In this document: one piece after another, positions 51,326 to 59,603 of the stretch | Layout: every line of letters starts with the position of its first letter | Position numbering within the stretch: position 1 is the stretch's first letter | Assembly: GCF_009923995.1 (NCBI RefSeq) | Contig: NZ_RFSK01000020.1 | Span: 27,899-91,898 of the forward strand | Direction: 5' to 3' | DNA length: 64,000 nt | Origin: Janthinobacterium sp. | GTDB taxonomy: Bacteria > Pseudomonadota > Gammaproteobacteria > Burkholderiales > Burkholderiaceae_D | Notes under the pieces: generated by a model | What the model saw: the letters and a program-made list of their open reading frames with translations, nothing else | Databases searched by the model: none | Told to the model about the DNA's origin: nothing | Program-made: the position numbers and the translations under genes

Positions 51326-51422
51326 GTCATTTCCTTGTATCGAACGGTGAGGCCCGCACGATAGCAAAGTTTGGCGGCGCGCGGCGTACGCGCCGCCGGA
51401 GCCGCCAGGGTGCTTACCCGGC

Positions 51423-52763
51423 TCAGTCCGCGTGCAGCTTGTGGTGCATGCGGCGCAGGCCCAGCCACACGGCCGCCGCCACGAAGGGCACCAGGGCGCC
51501 GACGAGGATTTCCGGATTCACGGGCAGCCCCATCACCTTGGCCGCCTTGCCCGTGTAGCTGAACAGGCCGATCACGTAGTAGGAAATGGCGGCCACGGAC
51601 AGGCCTTCCACCGCCTGCTGCAGGCGCAGCTGCTGGGCGGCGCGGGCGTTCATCGATTGCAGGATTTGCCGGTTCTGCAACTCCTGCACGATGCCCACGC
51701 GCGTGCGCAGCAAGTCATTCGTGTTGGCGATGCGCTGCGCCATGGCTTCCTGGCGGCTGGCCATCGCCTCGCACGTGTTCATGGCGGGCGTCAGACGGCG
51801 GTCCATGAATTCCTCGACCGTGGGGATGCCCTCGATGCGCACTTCGCGCAACTCGTCGATGCGCGCCTTGACGAGGCCCATGTAGGCTTTCGAGGCGGAA
51901 AAACGGTAGCTGTTGTCGAGCGACAATTTTTCAATCCGGGCCGCCAGGCGCGTGATGCGGTCGAGCAAGGCTTGCTCGGCCAGGCCCTGGTCCCCGCCGC
52001 CGGGCGCGTCGTCCGTGTCGACCATGGCGGCGGCCAGGGTCGCCAGTTCAGTTTCGATGGCGTTCAGCGACGGCGCCGCCTGCATGGCGTACGGCAAGCC
52101 CAGCAAAGCCATCATGCGGTAGGTTTCGATTTCCAGCACGCGCTGCACCAGGCGGCCCGACTGCTGCGAGCGCATGCCCGCGTCGCGGATGACGAAGCGG
52201 CTGAAGCCGTCCGACTGGATAGTGAAATCCGTCCACAGTTCACCGCCCTGCAGCACCTTGCTGCCGGCCAGGGTGTTGCCCTCGAAGACGCGCGACAGGC
52301 CCTGCATGAAGATCTCGGCCGGCTCGGTCGCCTGTTCCAGCACCACGTGGGCGGCCACCATCAGCTTGCCCTTCAAGCCCGCCAGCCACTGCTGCGGCAA
52401 CTGTTCCAGGGGCATGCGCCCGAACGCCTGCTCCAGGGGCAAGGCGGCGCCCGGGTGTTCGGCAAAGGTGTAGGTGGCAAATTCCGTGTGGCATTCCCAT
52501 TTCAGGCGGAAGCGGCCAAAGTCGTAATAGAAATACTTGGCTTCGGCGCTGGGGGGTGTGACGCCGAAATGCGTGCACAGGGCCGCCAGGGTGGCGTGCT
52601 GCAGCGTCATGTTCGACGCGCCCGACGCCGCGCTGTCGTCCCGGTAGACGGCCAGGTGGGTGATCAGCTCGGGAGCATCGAGCTGCAGGAAGGGCCGCGA
52701 GTGGATTTCCGCGGCCAGCGGCACGCGCAGGGCGTGGTTCAAACTGGAGTTAATCAAGTGCAT
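51423..52763 (-). CDS. DUF3422 family membrane-anchored protein
   Basis: 446 residues. A large soluble region begins INSSLNHALRVPLAAEIHSR PFLQLDAPE (in parts), contains the conserved FGRFRLKWECHTEFATYTF and a long helical part (LDRITRLAARIEKLSLDNSY RFSASKAYMGLVKARIDELR), and two membrane helices close the chain (VEGLSVAAISYYVIGLFSY, EILVGALVPFVAAAVWLGL). This is the DUF3422 layout. The function is unknown. The ATG at 52763 is chosen over a TTG nine bases upstream; neither has a strong site. Confidence 0.88.
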   Translation of the reverse strand: MHLINSSLNHALRVPLAAEIHSRPFLQLDAPELITHLAVYRDDSAASGASNMTLQHATLAALCTHFGVTPPSAEAKYFYYDFGRFRLKWECHTEFATYTFAEHPGAALPLEQAFGRMPLEQLPQQWLAGLKGKLMVAAHVVLEQATEPAEIFMQGLSRVFEGNTLAGSKVLQGGELWTDFTIQSDGFSRFVIRDAGMRSQQSGRLVQRVLEIETYRMMALLGLPYAMQAAPSLNAIETELATLAAAMVDTDDAPGGGDQGLAEQALLDRITRLAARIEKLSLDNSYRFSASKAYMGLVKARIDELREVRIEGIPTVEEFMDRRLTPAMNTCEAMASRQEAMAQRIANTNDLLRTRVGIVQELQNRQILQSMNARAAQQLRLQQAVEGLSVAAISYYVIGLFSYTGKAAKVMGLPVNPEILVGALVPFVAAAVWLGLRRMHHKLHAD

Positions 52764-52885
52764 GATAGCCAAGGGTAAAGTTGCAAAACTGCTTAGACCC
52801 GCGCGCGTGCTGCTGTGCCCGCAGCGGGGGTCTGATTGTCACAGTGTAACAAAGCAGGAAGCATGCCACTTTTTTCCCAGGCCGT

Positions 52886-54094
52886 TCATGTCGTTTTGAT
52901 CATGGCGGATGCGCCCCGCCCCGCTCCTTGGCGACTGCCCAGCCACCAGAAAAAGGCGGCCAGCGCGACGGCCGAGGCCTGGCCCAGCGCCAGCTTGAAG
53001 GCGCTGTCGAACAGCAGCGGTGCGACAAAACCGGACACCAGCGCAAAGAGCACCATCTGCACGAAATTCTGCAGGGATGCGGCCAGGCCCCGCATCTGCG
53101 GGAAGATGTCGAGGGTGGCCATGGTCATGCCCGGCAGCGCCAGCGACATGCCGAAGGCATACAGCATGACGGGCACGACGGCGAACGGGATGCTGGCGGC
53201 GCACCAGTGGTTGTAGGCGATGTTGAGGGCGCCCGTGGCCGCCATGACCAGCAAGCCCCAGCGCACCAGCACGGTGCTTTTCACCGTATGCGCCAGCTTG
53301 CCCGACAGGGCCGAACCGCCCACCAGCCCGGCCACCATGGGAACGAACATCCAGCCGAAGGCCGTTTCAGGCAAGCGCAGCAGTTCCAGGATGAAATGCG
53401 GGGCGGAGGCGATGTACAGGGCGAAGCCGCCGAAGGCGAAGGCCACGGCCAGCGAACGCAGCAGGAACCCCCGGTGGCGCAGCGCTTGCCAGTAATTACG
53501 GGCGATGGTACCCGGGTGGAAAGGCTGGCGTTGCGCAGCGGGCAAGCTTTCCGGCAAGCCCTTCAGGCAGGCCAGCGCCAGCAGCACCGTGACGGAAAAC
53601 GTGAAGACGAACGTGGATTGCCAGCCATAGGCCACGTGCAGCCAGCCGCCGATGATGGGGGCGATGGCGGGCGCGATGCCGAACACCATCATGATGTTGG
53701 CCAGCATCTTTTGCGCGGCCGCACCCGACAGGGTATCGCGCACGATGGCCTGGCCGATCACCCTGCCCGCCCCCGCCGACGCGCCCTGCATGCCGCGGAA
53801 AAACAGCAGCCAGCCAAAGCTGGGCGCGAAGGCGGCGCCGATGGAACCCACGGCAAAGATCAGCAGGGAAGCGAGGATCACGGGACGGCGGCCGAACGAG
53901 TCGGACAAGGTACCGTAGAACAAGGTCATGAAGGCGTAGGCGGCCAGGTAGACGCTCAGGGTCTGCTGCACCAGCACGCTGCTCACGTCGAAATGCGTGC
54001 TGATGGCAGGAAACGACGGCAGGAAGGTATCCGTGGCGAACGGGCCCAGCATGGACAGGCCGGCCAGCACCAGGGTCAGGTTGCGGGCCTTCAT
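52886..54094 (-). CDS. Bcr/CflA-family multidrug efflux MFS transporter
   Basis: 402 residues with 12 membrane segments. The Bcr/CflA pattern is clear: LGPFATDTFLPSFPAISTHF, motif A GTLSDSFGRRPVILASLL, RGMQGASAGAGRVIGQAIVRD, and APIIGGWL. Members export drugs such as bicyclomycin or chloramphenicol by proton antiport. The start overlaps the stop of the TetR gene (ATGA), so expression is under the control of that repressor. The compound exported is unknown. Confidence 0.9.
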   Translation of the reverse strand: MKARNLTLVLAGLSMLGPFATDTFLPSFPAISTHFDVSSVLVQQTLSVYLAAYAFMTLFYGTLSDSFGRRPVILASLLIFAVGSIGAAFAPSFGWLLFFRGMQGASAGAGRVIGQAIVRDTLSGAAAQKMLANIMMVFGIAPAIAPIIGGWLHVAYGWQSTFVFTFSVTVLLALACLKGLPESLPAAQRQPFHPGTIARNYWQALRHRGFLLRSLAVAFAFGGFALYIASAPHFILELLRLPETAFGWMFVPMVAGLVGGSALSGKLAHTVKSTVLVRWGLLVMAATGALNIAYNHWCAASIPFAVVPVMLYAFGMSLALPGMTMATLDIFPQMRGLAASLQNFVQMVLFALVSGFVAPLLFDSAFKLALGQASAVALAAFFWWLGSRQGAGRGASAMIKTT

Positions 54095-54765
54095 GCGCCC
54101 GCCTGTGCAGCGTGCTGGCGGCGCAGGCCGTCCAGGGCCGCGAGGGAAAACGCGGCCACGTGCTGCGCGATGCTGGCGATGCCCGCTTCGTCATAGGTGA
54201 TTTCCGGCACCACCAGCTCATGCACGGTGCGCGAACGGGCATAGAACACGGCCTGGCCGATGACGCTGAACACGCATTTCTGCACCACCTCGCCCGGCAT
54301 GGCGGCCCCCACCACGCCGCGGATCAGCTGCGTGAACAGGGCATGCTGGGGCCGCACGTTGCGCTCGGCCAGCTTGTGGATGGCGGCCGTCGGCTCGATC
54401 AGTTCGCGCGCCACCAGACGGCTGAACAGCGACGCCGGCCCCGGGCGCAGCATGTCCGACACGAGCGCCTCGATGGCCAGGCGCAACTGCTCCACGGGCG
54501 GCAGCTGCGCCTGCGCGCTGGCGGCGGCCACGTCGGCGGCCGAGGCGCGGGCCAGCGCGCGCGCATGGTCGAAGGCGGCCAGGTGCAGTTCTTCCTTGCT
54601 ATGAAAATAATAATTGACCATCGCCACGTTGACCCTGGCCGCCTCGCATATCCTGCGCACGGACGTGGCCTTGTAGCCGTCCTCGGCAAACAGGTCCGCC
54701 GCCGCCTGCAGGATGCGCGCGCGCGCCGGCTCGCCTTCTTTCTCGTCCATCATGTCCATCACCAT
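54091..54765 (-). CDS. TetR-family regulator (CecR-like) of the efflux operon
   Basis: 224 residues from the ATG at 54765; ATGs at 54759, 54753 and 54750 are also possible and no clear ribosome binding site decides. The helix-turn-helix is ARILQAAADLFAEDGYKATS VRRICEAARVNVAMVNYYFH SKEEL (in parts). The C-terminal domain resembles the DUF1956 type of CecR/YbiH regulators. It is the first gene of a two-gene operon with the Bcr/CflA pump. Two AAACAGYTGTTT palindromes directly upstream are likely its operators. Confidence 0.88.
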   Translation of the reverse strand: MVMDMMDEKEGEPARARILQAAADLFAEDGYKATSVRRICEAARVNVAMVNYYFHSKEELHLAAFDHARALARASAADVAAASAQAQLPPVEQLRLAIEALVSDMLRPGPASLFSRLVARELIEPTAAIHKLAERNVRPQHALFTQLIRGVVGAAMPGEVVQKCVFSVIGQAVFYARSRTVHELVVPEITYDEAGIASIAQHVAAFSLAALDGLRRQHAAQAGA

Positions 54766-54767
54766 TC

Positions 54768-54812
54768 AAACAGTTGTTTAATATCGTCCGGCATTGTATC
54801 AAACAGCTGTTT
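54768..54812. promoter_or_regulatory. Twin TetR operators upstream of the efflux operon
   Basis: AAACAGTTGTTT (54768-54779) and the perfect palindrome AAACAGCTGTTT (54801-54812) are 33 bp apart start to start, about three helical turns, so two bound dimers would sit on one face. Flanking bases TCA and AA are also shared. Confidence 0.75.
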
Positions 54813-54829
54813 AATTTTCAAACGGGCGT

Positions 54830-54855
54830 AAAAAAGCCCGGCGCACCGGGCTTTT
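54830..54855 (-). terminator. Intrinsic terminator of the copper cluster
   Basis: On the minus strand a 6-bp GC stem (GCCCGG / CCGGGC, 4-base loop), extended by A-T pairs, is followed by six T. It lies about 20 bp past the PCuAC stop codon. The plus-strand reading ends in TTTT, so it may work both ways. Confidence 0.85.
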
Positions 54856-54873
54856 CAACAGCGTCGCCGCAGC

Positions 54874-55347
54874 TTAGTGCTTCATGGCCGGCATCGGGGC
54901 CGACGAGGTCGCGCCCAGCGGACGCGCGACGGCATTGACTTCGATGGTTTCGCGGTGCTTGTCCTCGCCTTCCAGCACGAGGGTCAGGGGGATCTTGTCG
55001 CCCGCCTTCACCTGGCCTTTGAGTTCCAGCAGCATGACGTGGTAGCCGCCCGGCTTCAGCTCTACGGCCTTGCCGGCCGGTAAGGCGATGTCCTTGACCT
55101 GGCGCATGCGCATCATGTTGTCGGCCATGCTCATTTCATGGATTTCCGCCACGCCCGCCACGGGCGAGCGCACTTCCAGCAAACGCATGGCCTTCGGCGC
55201 CGTGATTTGCATGAAGGCGCCCGTGGCTTTTTGCTGGGGCACGGTGGCGCGCACCCACGGGTCGGTGATCTGCACGGCAGTCTGGGCAGCGACGGAGAAG
55301 GACAGCACGGCCAGCGTCGTGGCCAGCATGGTTTTCAGGTGGGTCAT
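54874..55347 (-). CDS. Periplasmic copper chaperone PCu(A)C
   Basis: 157 residues with a signal peptide (MTHLKTMLATTLAVLSFSVA, cleavage after AQ). The copper site H-X10-M-X21-H-X-M is met exactly: His70, Met81, His103, Met105. A His/Met-containing tail (MPAMKH) ends the chain. PCuAC proteins deliver Cu(I) to the CuA or CuB centre of cytochrome oxidase, often together with SCO1. It lies 21 bp behind the SCO1 gene and is followed by a strong terminator, so it ends the operon. Confidence 0.93.
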   Translation of the reverse strand: MTHLKTMLATTLAVLSFSVAAQTAVQITDPWVRATVPQQKATGAFMQITAPKAMRLLEVRSPVAGVAEIHEMSMADNMMRMRQVKDIALPAGKAVELKPGGYHVMLLELKGQVKAGDKIPLTLVLEGEDKHRETIEVNAVARPLGATSSAPMPAMKH

Positions 55348-55368
55348 GATGAATTCCTTTCGTGAGAG

Positions 55369-55965
55369 TTACAAGGTGTATTTCGATTGCATCAGGGTCT
55401 TGATGTCTTGCACGCACTCATCACCCGTCAGCTGGTGCTTCAGGCCCAGGCGCATGCGGCCCTCGGTGTCGAGCACATAGCTGATGGCCGTGTGGTCCAT
55501 CGTGTAGGAGCTGCCGCTGGGCACGCGGCGGTAGAAGACCTTGTAGTTGAAGGCCGTCTGCGCCGTGCTCTTCGGGTCCGTGCGCAGGCCGAGGAAGCTG
55601 GGGTCGAAGGCGCGCATGTATTCGCCCAGCAGCTCGGGCGTGTCGCGCTCGGGGTCGATGCTGATGAAGATCACTTGCAGTTTATCCCCATCGGCGCCCA
55701 GCTTCTGGCGGATTTCCAGCGCGCGCGACAGGGCCGTGGGGCACACGTCCGGGCATTGCGTGAAGCCAAAGAAGACCATCACGTACTTGCCCTTGAAGTC
55801 GGCCAGGGTGTACACCCTGCCGTCGGGACCGCTCAACTTGAAGTCGGGCTTGTAATCGCCGCCCGTCAGGTCGAGGCCGTTGTAATGGGGTTTCGGCGCA
55901 GGCTCGCAGGCGGCGAGCGTGAGCAATCCCGCCGTGCCGGCGAGAAGGAAGAGACGACGTTTCAT
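55369..55965 (-). CDS. SCO1/SenC-family copper-binding lipoprotein
   Basis: 198 residues from the ATG at 55965. A lipoprotein signal ends in LAAC with Cys20. The thioredoxin-like fold carries the SCO metal site CPDVC (71-75) and His158 (MDHTA). SCO1 proteins bind copper and help assemble the CuA centre of cytochrome oxidase. GGTNYKPDF-type start of the domain is seen as GGDYKPDFKLSGPDG. It lies between the DUF2946 gene (83 bp) and PCuAC (21 bp), all on one strand. Confidence 0.93.
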   Translation of the reverse strand: MKRRLFLLAGTAGLLTLAACEPAPKPHYNGLDLTGGDYKPDFKLSGPDGRVYTLADFKGKYVMVFFGFTQCPDVCPTALSRALEIRQKLGADGDKLQVIFISIDPERDTPELLGEYMRAFDPSFLGLRTDPKSTAQTAFNYKVFYRRVPSGSSYTMDHTAISYVLDTEGRMRLGLKHQLTGDECVQDIKTLMQSKYTL

Positions 55966-56048
55966 GGTAATTCCAGCCCTATGGGCGTAGTTGATACAAA
56001 TCAGGAAGCAGATGCCGTGCCGCATGGCGACAGGCGGAACAGGTGTAC

Positions 56049-56447
56049 TCAGGCCAGGGACGGCGGGCCACGCGGACTGGCAGCAAGCCAGGCGAACTGC
56101 GGCTGCGGCGCCTGGTAGAACAGGGGCGGATAGGCATCGTGGCCCGTGACGGCGGCCAGCGGCGACAGGGCCGGCGGCGGCAGGCCCACGCTGCCCGCAT
56201 GGTTCAGGCAGAAGGGGCAATGTTCGATGTGATGCAGCACGGAATCGGTGGTGGACTTGACGGCCGGCGCCAGGTCCGCCTGCGTGTAGACGGCGCCGCT
56301 GGCCGAGCAGATGTCGACGGCGGCATTGTTCGCGTTGGCGTGCAGCGAGGCAAACGCGTACGACAGGGACGGCGACAGCGCATTGAGCAGTATCGCCAGG
56401 CAGGCGAACCACATGTGCCACTGTTTGCGCTTCGATAAAGGTCCCAT
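56049..56447 (-). CDS. DUF2946-family protein of the copper cluster
   Basis: 132 residues. A membrane or signal segment (WHMWFACLAILLNALSPSLS) is followed by a region with DICSASGAVYT and HHIEHCPFCLNHAG, the Cys/His pattern of DUF2946. Members are frequently found beside copper genes, and metal binding through the CPFC motif is plausible but unproven. It lies directly upstream of SCO1 on the same strand, and 24 bp after the AraC-like gene. Confidence 0.85.
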   Translation of the reverse strand: MGPLSKRKQWHMWFACLAILLNALSPSLSYAFASLHANANNAAVDICSASGAVYTQADLAPAVKSTTDSVLHHIEHCPFCLNHAGSVGLPPPALSPLAAVTGHDAYPPLFYQAPQPQFAWLAASPRGPPSLA

Positions 56448-56471
56448 GGCCCCGATTATAACGGAGTCTGG

Positions 56472-57080
56472 CTATCCGGGCGCGGGGCCGGCAAGCGCCC
56501 CCTCGCCGCGCAGGAACAGGCTGGGCCGCACGCCCGCCACGTCCACGCAGGCATCGCAGAAGGCGGGAATGGAGGCGAAGCCGGAACCGGCCGCCACCTG
56601 CGCCAGGTCGCGCGCGGCGTCGCCGTCGCCCGTCCCCTGCGCCGCCGTGTGCAGCGCGTGCGCCAGGCGCTGTTCGCGCACCAGGCTCAACAAGGCCTCG
56701 CCTTCGGCAAACAGGCGCGCCCGCGCCTTGTGCGGCGTGACTTGCCACAGGGTCGCCAGGCGGGCCGCCGTCCACTTGCCTTGCGGCGAGTGGAAGATGT
56801 GCTGCGCCAGCGCCTGGCTCCAGCGCTTGCCGCCGCCGGGCCCCGCCTGCGCATCGTCGTCTTCCAGCGCCAGGGTGAAGACGGCCGGCTTGCCCCTGCC
56901 CGGCATCACGTCGCAGGCGAAGCGCAGGAAGGCGGGCACGACGAAACTGTCGCCGCTGGCCAGCTTCTTGGTCGTGATTTCATTGTGCAAGGTGACAAAG
57001 CCCTGGCGCACAGTGACGCGCAGCCGCAGCGGAAAGCGCAAGCCCAGCAGGTGCAAGGGGTGATCGGAAACGAGGGCCAT
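56472..57080 (-). CDS. Helix-turn-helix protein, AraC-like C-terminus
   Basis: 202 residues. The N-terminal part is a beta-rich region (LGLRFPLRLRVTVRQGFVTL HNEITTKKLASGD, in parts). The C-terminal 100 residues look like an AraC-type double helix-turn-helix (GKWTAARLATLWQVTPHKAR ARLFAEGEALLSLVREQRLA, GFASIPAFCDACVDVAGVRP), though with weaker conservation than usual. It is the first gene of the strand that continues into the copper cluster, so it may regulate it. The role is inferred from position only. Confidence 0.72.
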   Translation of the reverse strand: MALVSDHPLHLLGLRFPLRLRVTVRQGFVTLHNEITTKKLASGDSFVVPAFLRFACDVMPGRGKPAVFTLALEDDDAQAGPGGGKRWSQALAQHIFHSPQGKWTAARLATLWQVTPHKARARLFAEGEALLSLVREQRLAHALHTAAQGTGDGDAARDLAQVAAGSGFASIPAFCDACVDVAGVRPSLFLRGEGALAGPAPG

Positions 57081-57142
57081 GCGTCAGGTCAAGGTGGTGA
57101 GCGAGCCGCCAGCATGCCACACATCGGGGCGCCAGTCTGTCA

Positions 57143-57844
57143 TCACAGCGACGCCACGCCGTAGCGGCGCAGGCCATCGAGGTCGACGACGCGGATGGCC
57201 TGATAGGCAATGCTGATCAGCTTGAGTTCGGCCAGATGGCCCAGCGCCTGGTTCACGCGCTGGCGCGAGATGCCGGTCAGCAAGCCGATCTCTTCCTGCG
57301 ACAGCTCAAGCACGCTGGACGTGCGCGGATATAGCATGGGGTGGAACAGCTGCGCGATCGCCTGCGCCACCTGCGCGTCGACGGCCAGCAGGCGCTGGTT
57401 CTGGATGGTGGCGATGAACTGTCCCATGCGCTCGTTGAGCTGGCGGATGACGAAGGCGTTGAAGGACAGGCTTTCGGCCAGCAGCAGATGAAACAGGTCC
57501 GCCGGCACGAGGATGATGTCGGCCGCGCGGACGGCCACCACGTCGTAGCGGCGCAATTCGCGCTTGAGCACGCTGCCCTCGCCGCACCAGCCGCCGGCCG
57601 GCACGCCGGAAAACGTGGCGCCGCGCCCATCGGCGTTGTAGACGGCCAGCTTGATCAGCCCCGCATGCACGCCGATCCAGTGCGCCGACGGTTCGCCCCG
57701 CCGCGTGATGACGGCGCCCGCCTCATAATGTCTGACGACGCTGGCGGCGCGCAGCAGCGCCTGATGCCGGGCATCGAGGGCCGCAAACCAGTCGTGGCTG
57801 TCGAGTTCGGGTACTGCACTGATCACGCTGTCGTTGCTGTCCAT
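57143..57844 (-). CDS. Crp/Fnr-family transcriptional regulator
   Basis: 233 residues from the ATG at 57844, preceded by GGAAG; a GTG seven codons upstream is less likely. A cyclic-nucleotide-binding-like beta barrel (YEAGAVITRRGEPSAHWIGV HAGLIKLAVYNADG, in parts) and a C-terminal winged helix (LSQEEIGLLTGISRQRVNQA LGHLAELKLI) are clear. No Fnr-type cysteine cluster is seen at the N-terminus. It is divergent from the acyl-CoA ligase gene, with a CTGTCA-N6-TGACAG dyad in between that has the geometry of Crp-family sites. Confidence 0.9.
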   Translation of the reverse strand: MDSNDSVISAVPELDSHDWFAALDARHQALLRAASVVRHYEAGAVITRRGEPSAHWIGVHAGLIKLAVYNADGRGATFSGVPAGGWCGEGSVLKRELRRYDVVAVRAADIILVPADLFHLLLAESLSFNAFVIRQLNERMGQFIATIQNQRLLAVDAQVAQAIAQLFHPMLYPRTSSVLELSQEEIGLLTGISRQRVNQALGHLAELKLISIAYQAIRVVDLDGLRRYGVASL

Positions 57845-57858
57845 GCCATCTTCCAGAC

Positions 57859-57876
57859 CTGTCACTAAGATGACAG
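57859..57876. promoter_or_regulatory. Crp/Fnr-type dyad in the divergent region
   Basis: CTGTCA and TGACAG form a perfect inverted repeat with a 6-base spacer, 14 bp before the regulator start codon. ACCGGTG also occurs twice nearby (57889 and 57903 area). The dyad is the likely autoregulatory site and may act on the ligase gene too. Confidence 0.6.
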
Positions 57877-57958
57877 TGATTTTATCGCACCGGTGCTATG
57901 CTCACCGGTATCAATCCCGAAACAGGGAGCAGCAGAATTTTTTTACCAGGAGACAAGC

Positions 57959-59593
57959 ATGACACCTGATTTCAACACCGGCCTCGGCAAAAACAGCGCC
58001 AACTACGCCGCCCTGACCCCGCTCGACTATATCGCCAGGGCAGCCGCAGTATATGGCAATCGCCTGGCAATTGCACATGGCGCCATCCGCCAGACGTGGC
58101 GCGAGACCTATGCGCGCACGCGCCGCCTGGCCTCCGGCCTCGTCAAGCTAGGCGTGGGCACGGGCGACACGGTGGCCGTGATGCTGCCGAACACGCCCGC
58201 CATGGTGGAAGCGAGCTTTGGCGTGCCCATGGCGGGCGCCGTCCTCAATGCATTGAATATCCGCCTCGACCTGGCCTCCCTGACCTTCATGCTGCGCCAC
58301 GGCCAGGCGAAAGTCTTGCTGGCCGACACGGAATTCGCCGACCTGGCGCGCCAGATGGCGGCGCAGATTCCCGGCTTGCGCGTGATCCAGGTCAACGACG
58401 TGCTGGGCCCGCAAGTGGAACCCTTTGCCGAGCTCGACTACGAAAGCCTGCTGGCCAGCGGCGACCCGGACTATGACTGGCAGGGGCCCGCCGATGAGTG
58501 GGACGCCATCGCATTGAACTACACGTCCGGCACGACGGGCGACCCGAAAGGCGTCGTCTACCACCACCGCGGCGCCGCCTTGAACGCCCTGTCGAACATC
58601 CTGGAATGGGACATGCCCAAGCATGCCGTGTACCTGTGGACCCTGCCCATGTTCCACTGCAACGGCTGGTGCTTCCCGTGGACCATCGCCGCGCGTGCCG
58701 GCGTGAACGTGTGCCTACGCAAGTTCGAACCGAAACTCGTGTTCGACCTGATGCGCGACTTGCGCATCACCCACTATTGCGCGGCCCCCATCGTGCATGC
58801 GGCCCTGGCCAACGCGCCCGCCAACTGGCGCGAAGGAATCGACTGGACCGTGCGCGGCATGGTGGCCGGCGCGCCGCCGCCCGCCGCCATGGTGGCGAAG
58901 ATCGAAGCCATGGGCTTTGACCTGATCCACTCGTATGGCTTGACGGAAGTGTACGGACCGGCCGCCATCTGCGCCGAGCAGGACGAGTGGGCGGCCCTGT
59001 CGCAGGAAGAGCGGGCCGTACTCAAATCGCGCCAGGGCGTGCGCTACCACCTGCAAAGCGCCGTGGCCGTGCTGGACCCGGAAACCATGCAGCCCGTGGC
59101 GGCCGACGGCGAACAGATCGGCGAGATCATGTTCCGTGGCAACATCTGCATGAAGGGTTACCTAAAGAATGAAAAGGCGACGCAGGAAGCGTTCGCGGGC
59201 GGCTGGTTCCACACGGGCGACCTCGGCGTGATGTATCCGGACGGCTATATCAAGCTGAAGGACCGCAGCAAGGACATCATCATCTCCGGCGGCGAGAACA
59301 TTTCCAGCGTGGAAGTCGAAGACGCGCTGTACCACCACCCGCAAGTGCTGGCCGCCGCCGTCATCGCCCAGCCGGACGAGAAATGGGGCGAGACGCCGTG
59401 CGCCTTCGTCGAACTGCGCGAAGGGGCCACCGTGACGGCGGAAGAGCTGATGGCCTTCTGCAAGAACAACCTGGCGGGCTTCAAGGTACCGAAGGCCATC
59501 TATTTCGGCCCCCTGCCCCGCACATCGACGGGCAAGATCCAGAAGTTCGAGCTGCGCAAGCGCATGCAGTCCGACAAGGCCATCGACGTGTGA
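57959..59593 (+). CDS. Acyl-CoA synthetase (AMP-forming, medium-chain/AcsA-like)
   Basis: 544 residues from the ATG at 57959 with AGGAG 8 bases upstream. The enzyme activates a carboxylic acid with ATP and CoA. Motifs are complete: YTSGTTGDPKG (188-198), GLTEVYGPA, GWFHTGDLGV, KLKDRSKDIIISGGENIS and the catalytic Lys in PRTSTGKIQKFELR. The sequence resembles the group that includes medium-chain fatty acid and methylthiopropionate CoA ligases. The exact substrate is open. It is divergent from the Crp/Fnr regulator, which may control it. Confidence 0.9.
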   Translation: MTPDFNTGLGKNSANYAALTPLDYIARAAAVYGNRLAIAHGAIRQTWRETYARTRRLASGLVKLGVGTGDTVAVMLPNTPAMVEASFGVPMAGAVLNALNIRLDLASLTFMLRHGQAKVLLADTEFADLARQMAAQIPGLRVIQVNDVLGPQVEPFAELDYESLLASGDPDYDWQGPADEWDAIALNYTSGTTGDPKGVVYHHRGAALNALSNILEWDMPKHAVYLWTLPMFHCNGWCFPWTIAARAGVNVCLRKFEPKLVFDLMRDLRITHYCAAPIVHAALANAPANWREGIDWTVRGMVAGAPPPAAMVAKIEAMGFDLIHSYGLTEVYGPAAICAEQDEWAALSQEERAVLKSRQGVRYHLQSAVAVLDPETMQPVAADGEQIGEIMFRGNICMKGYLKNEKATQEAFAGGWFHTGDLGVMYPDGYIKLKDRSKDIIISGGENISSVEVEDALYHHPQVLAAAVIAQPDEKWGETPCAFVELREGATVTAEELMAFCKNNLAGFKVPKAIYFGPLPRTSTGKIQKFELRKRMQSDKAIDV

Positions 59594-59603
59594 GCGCAGC
59601 CCG

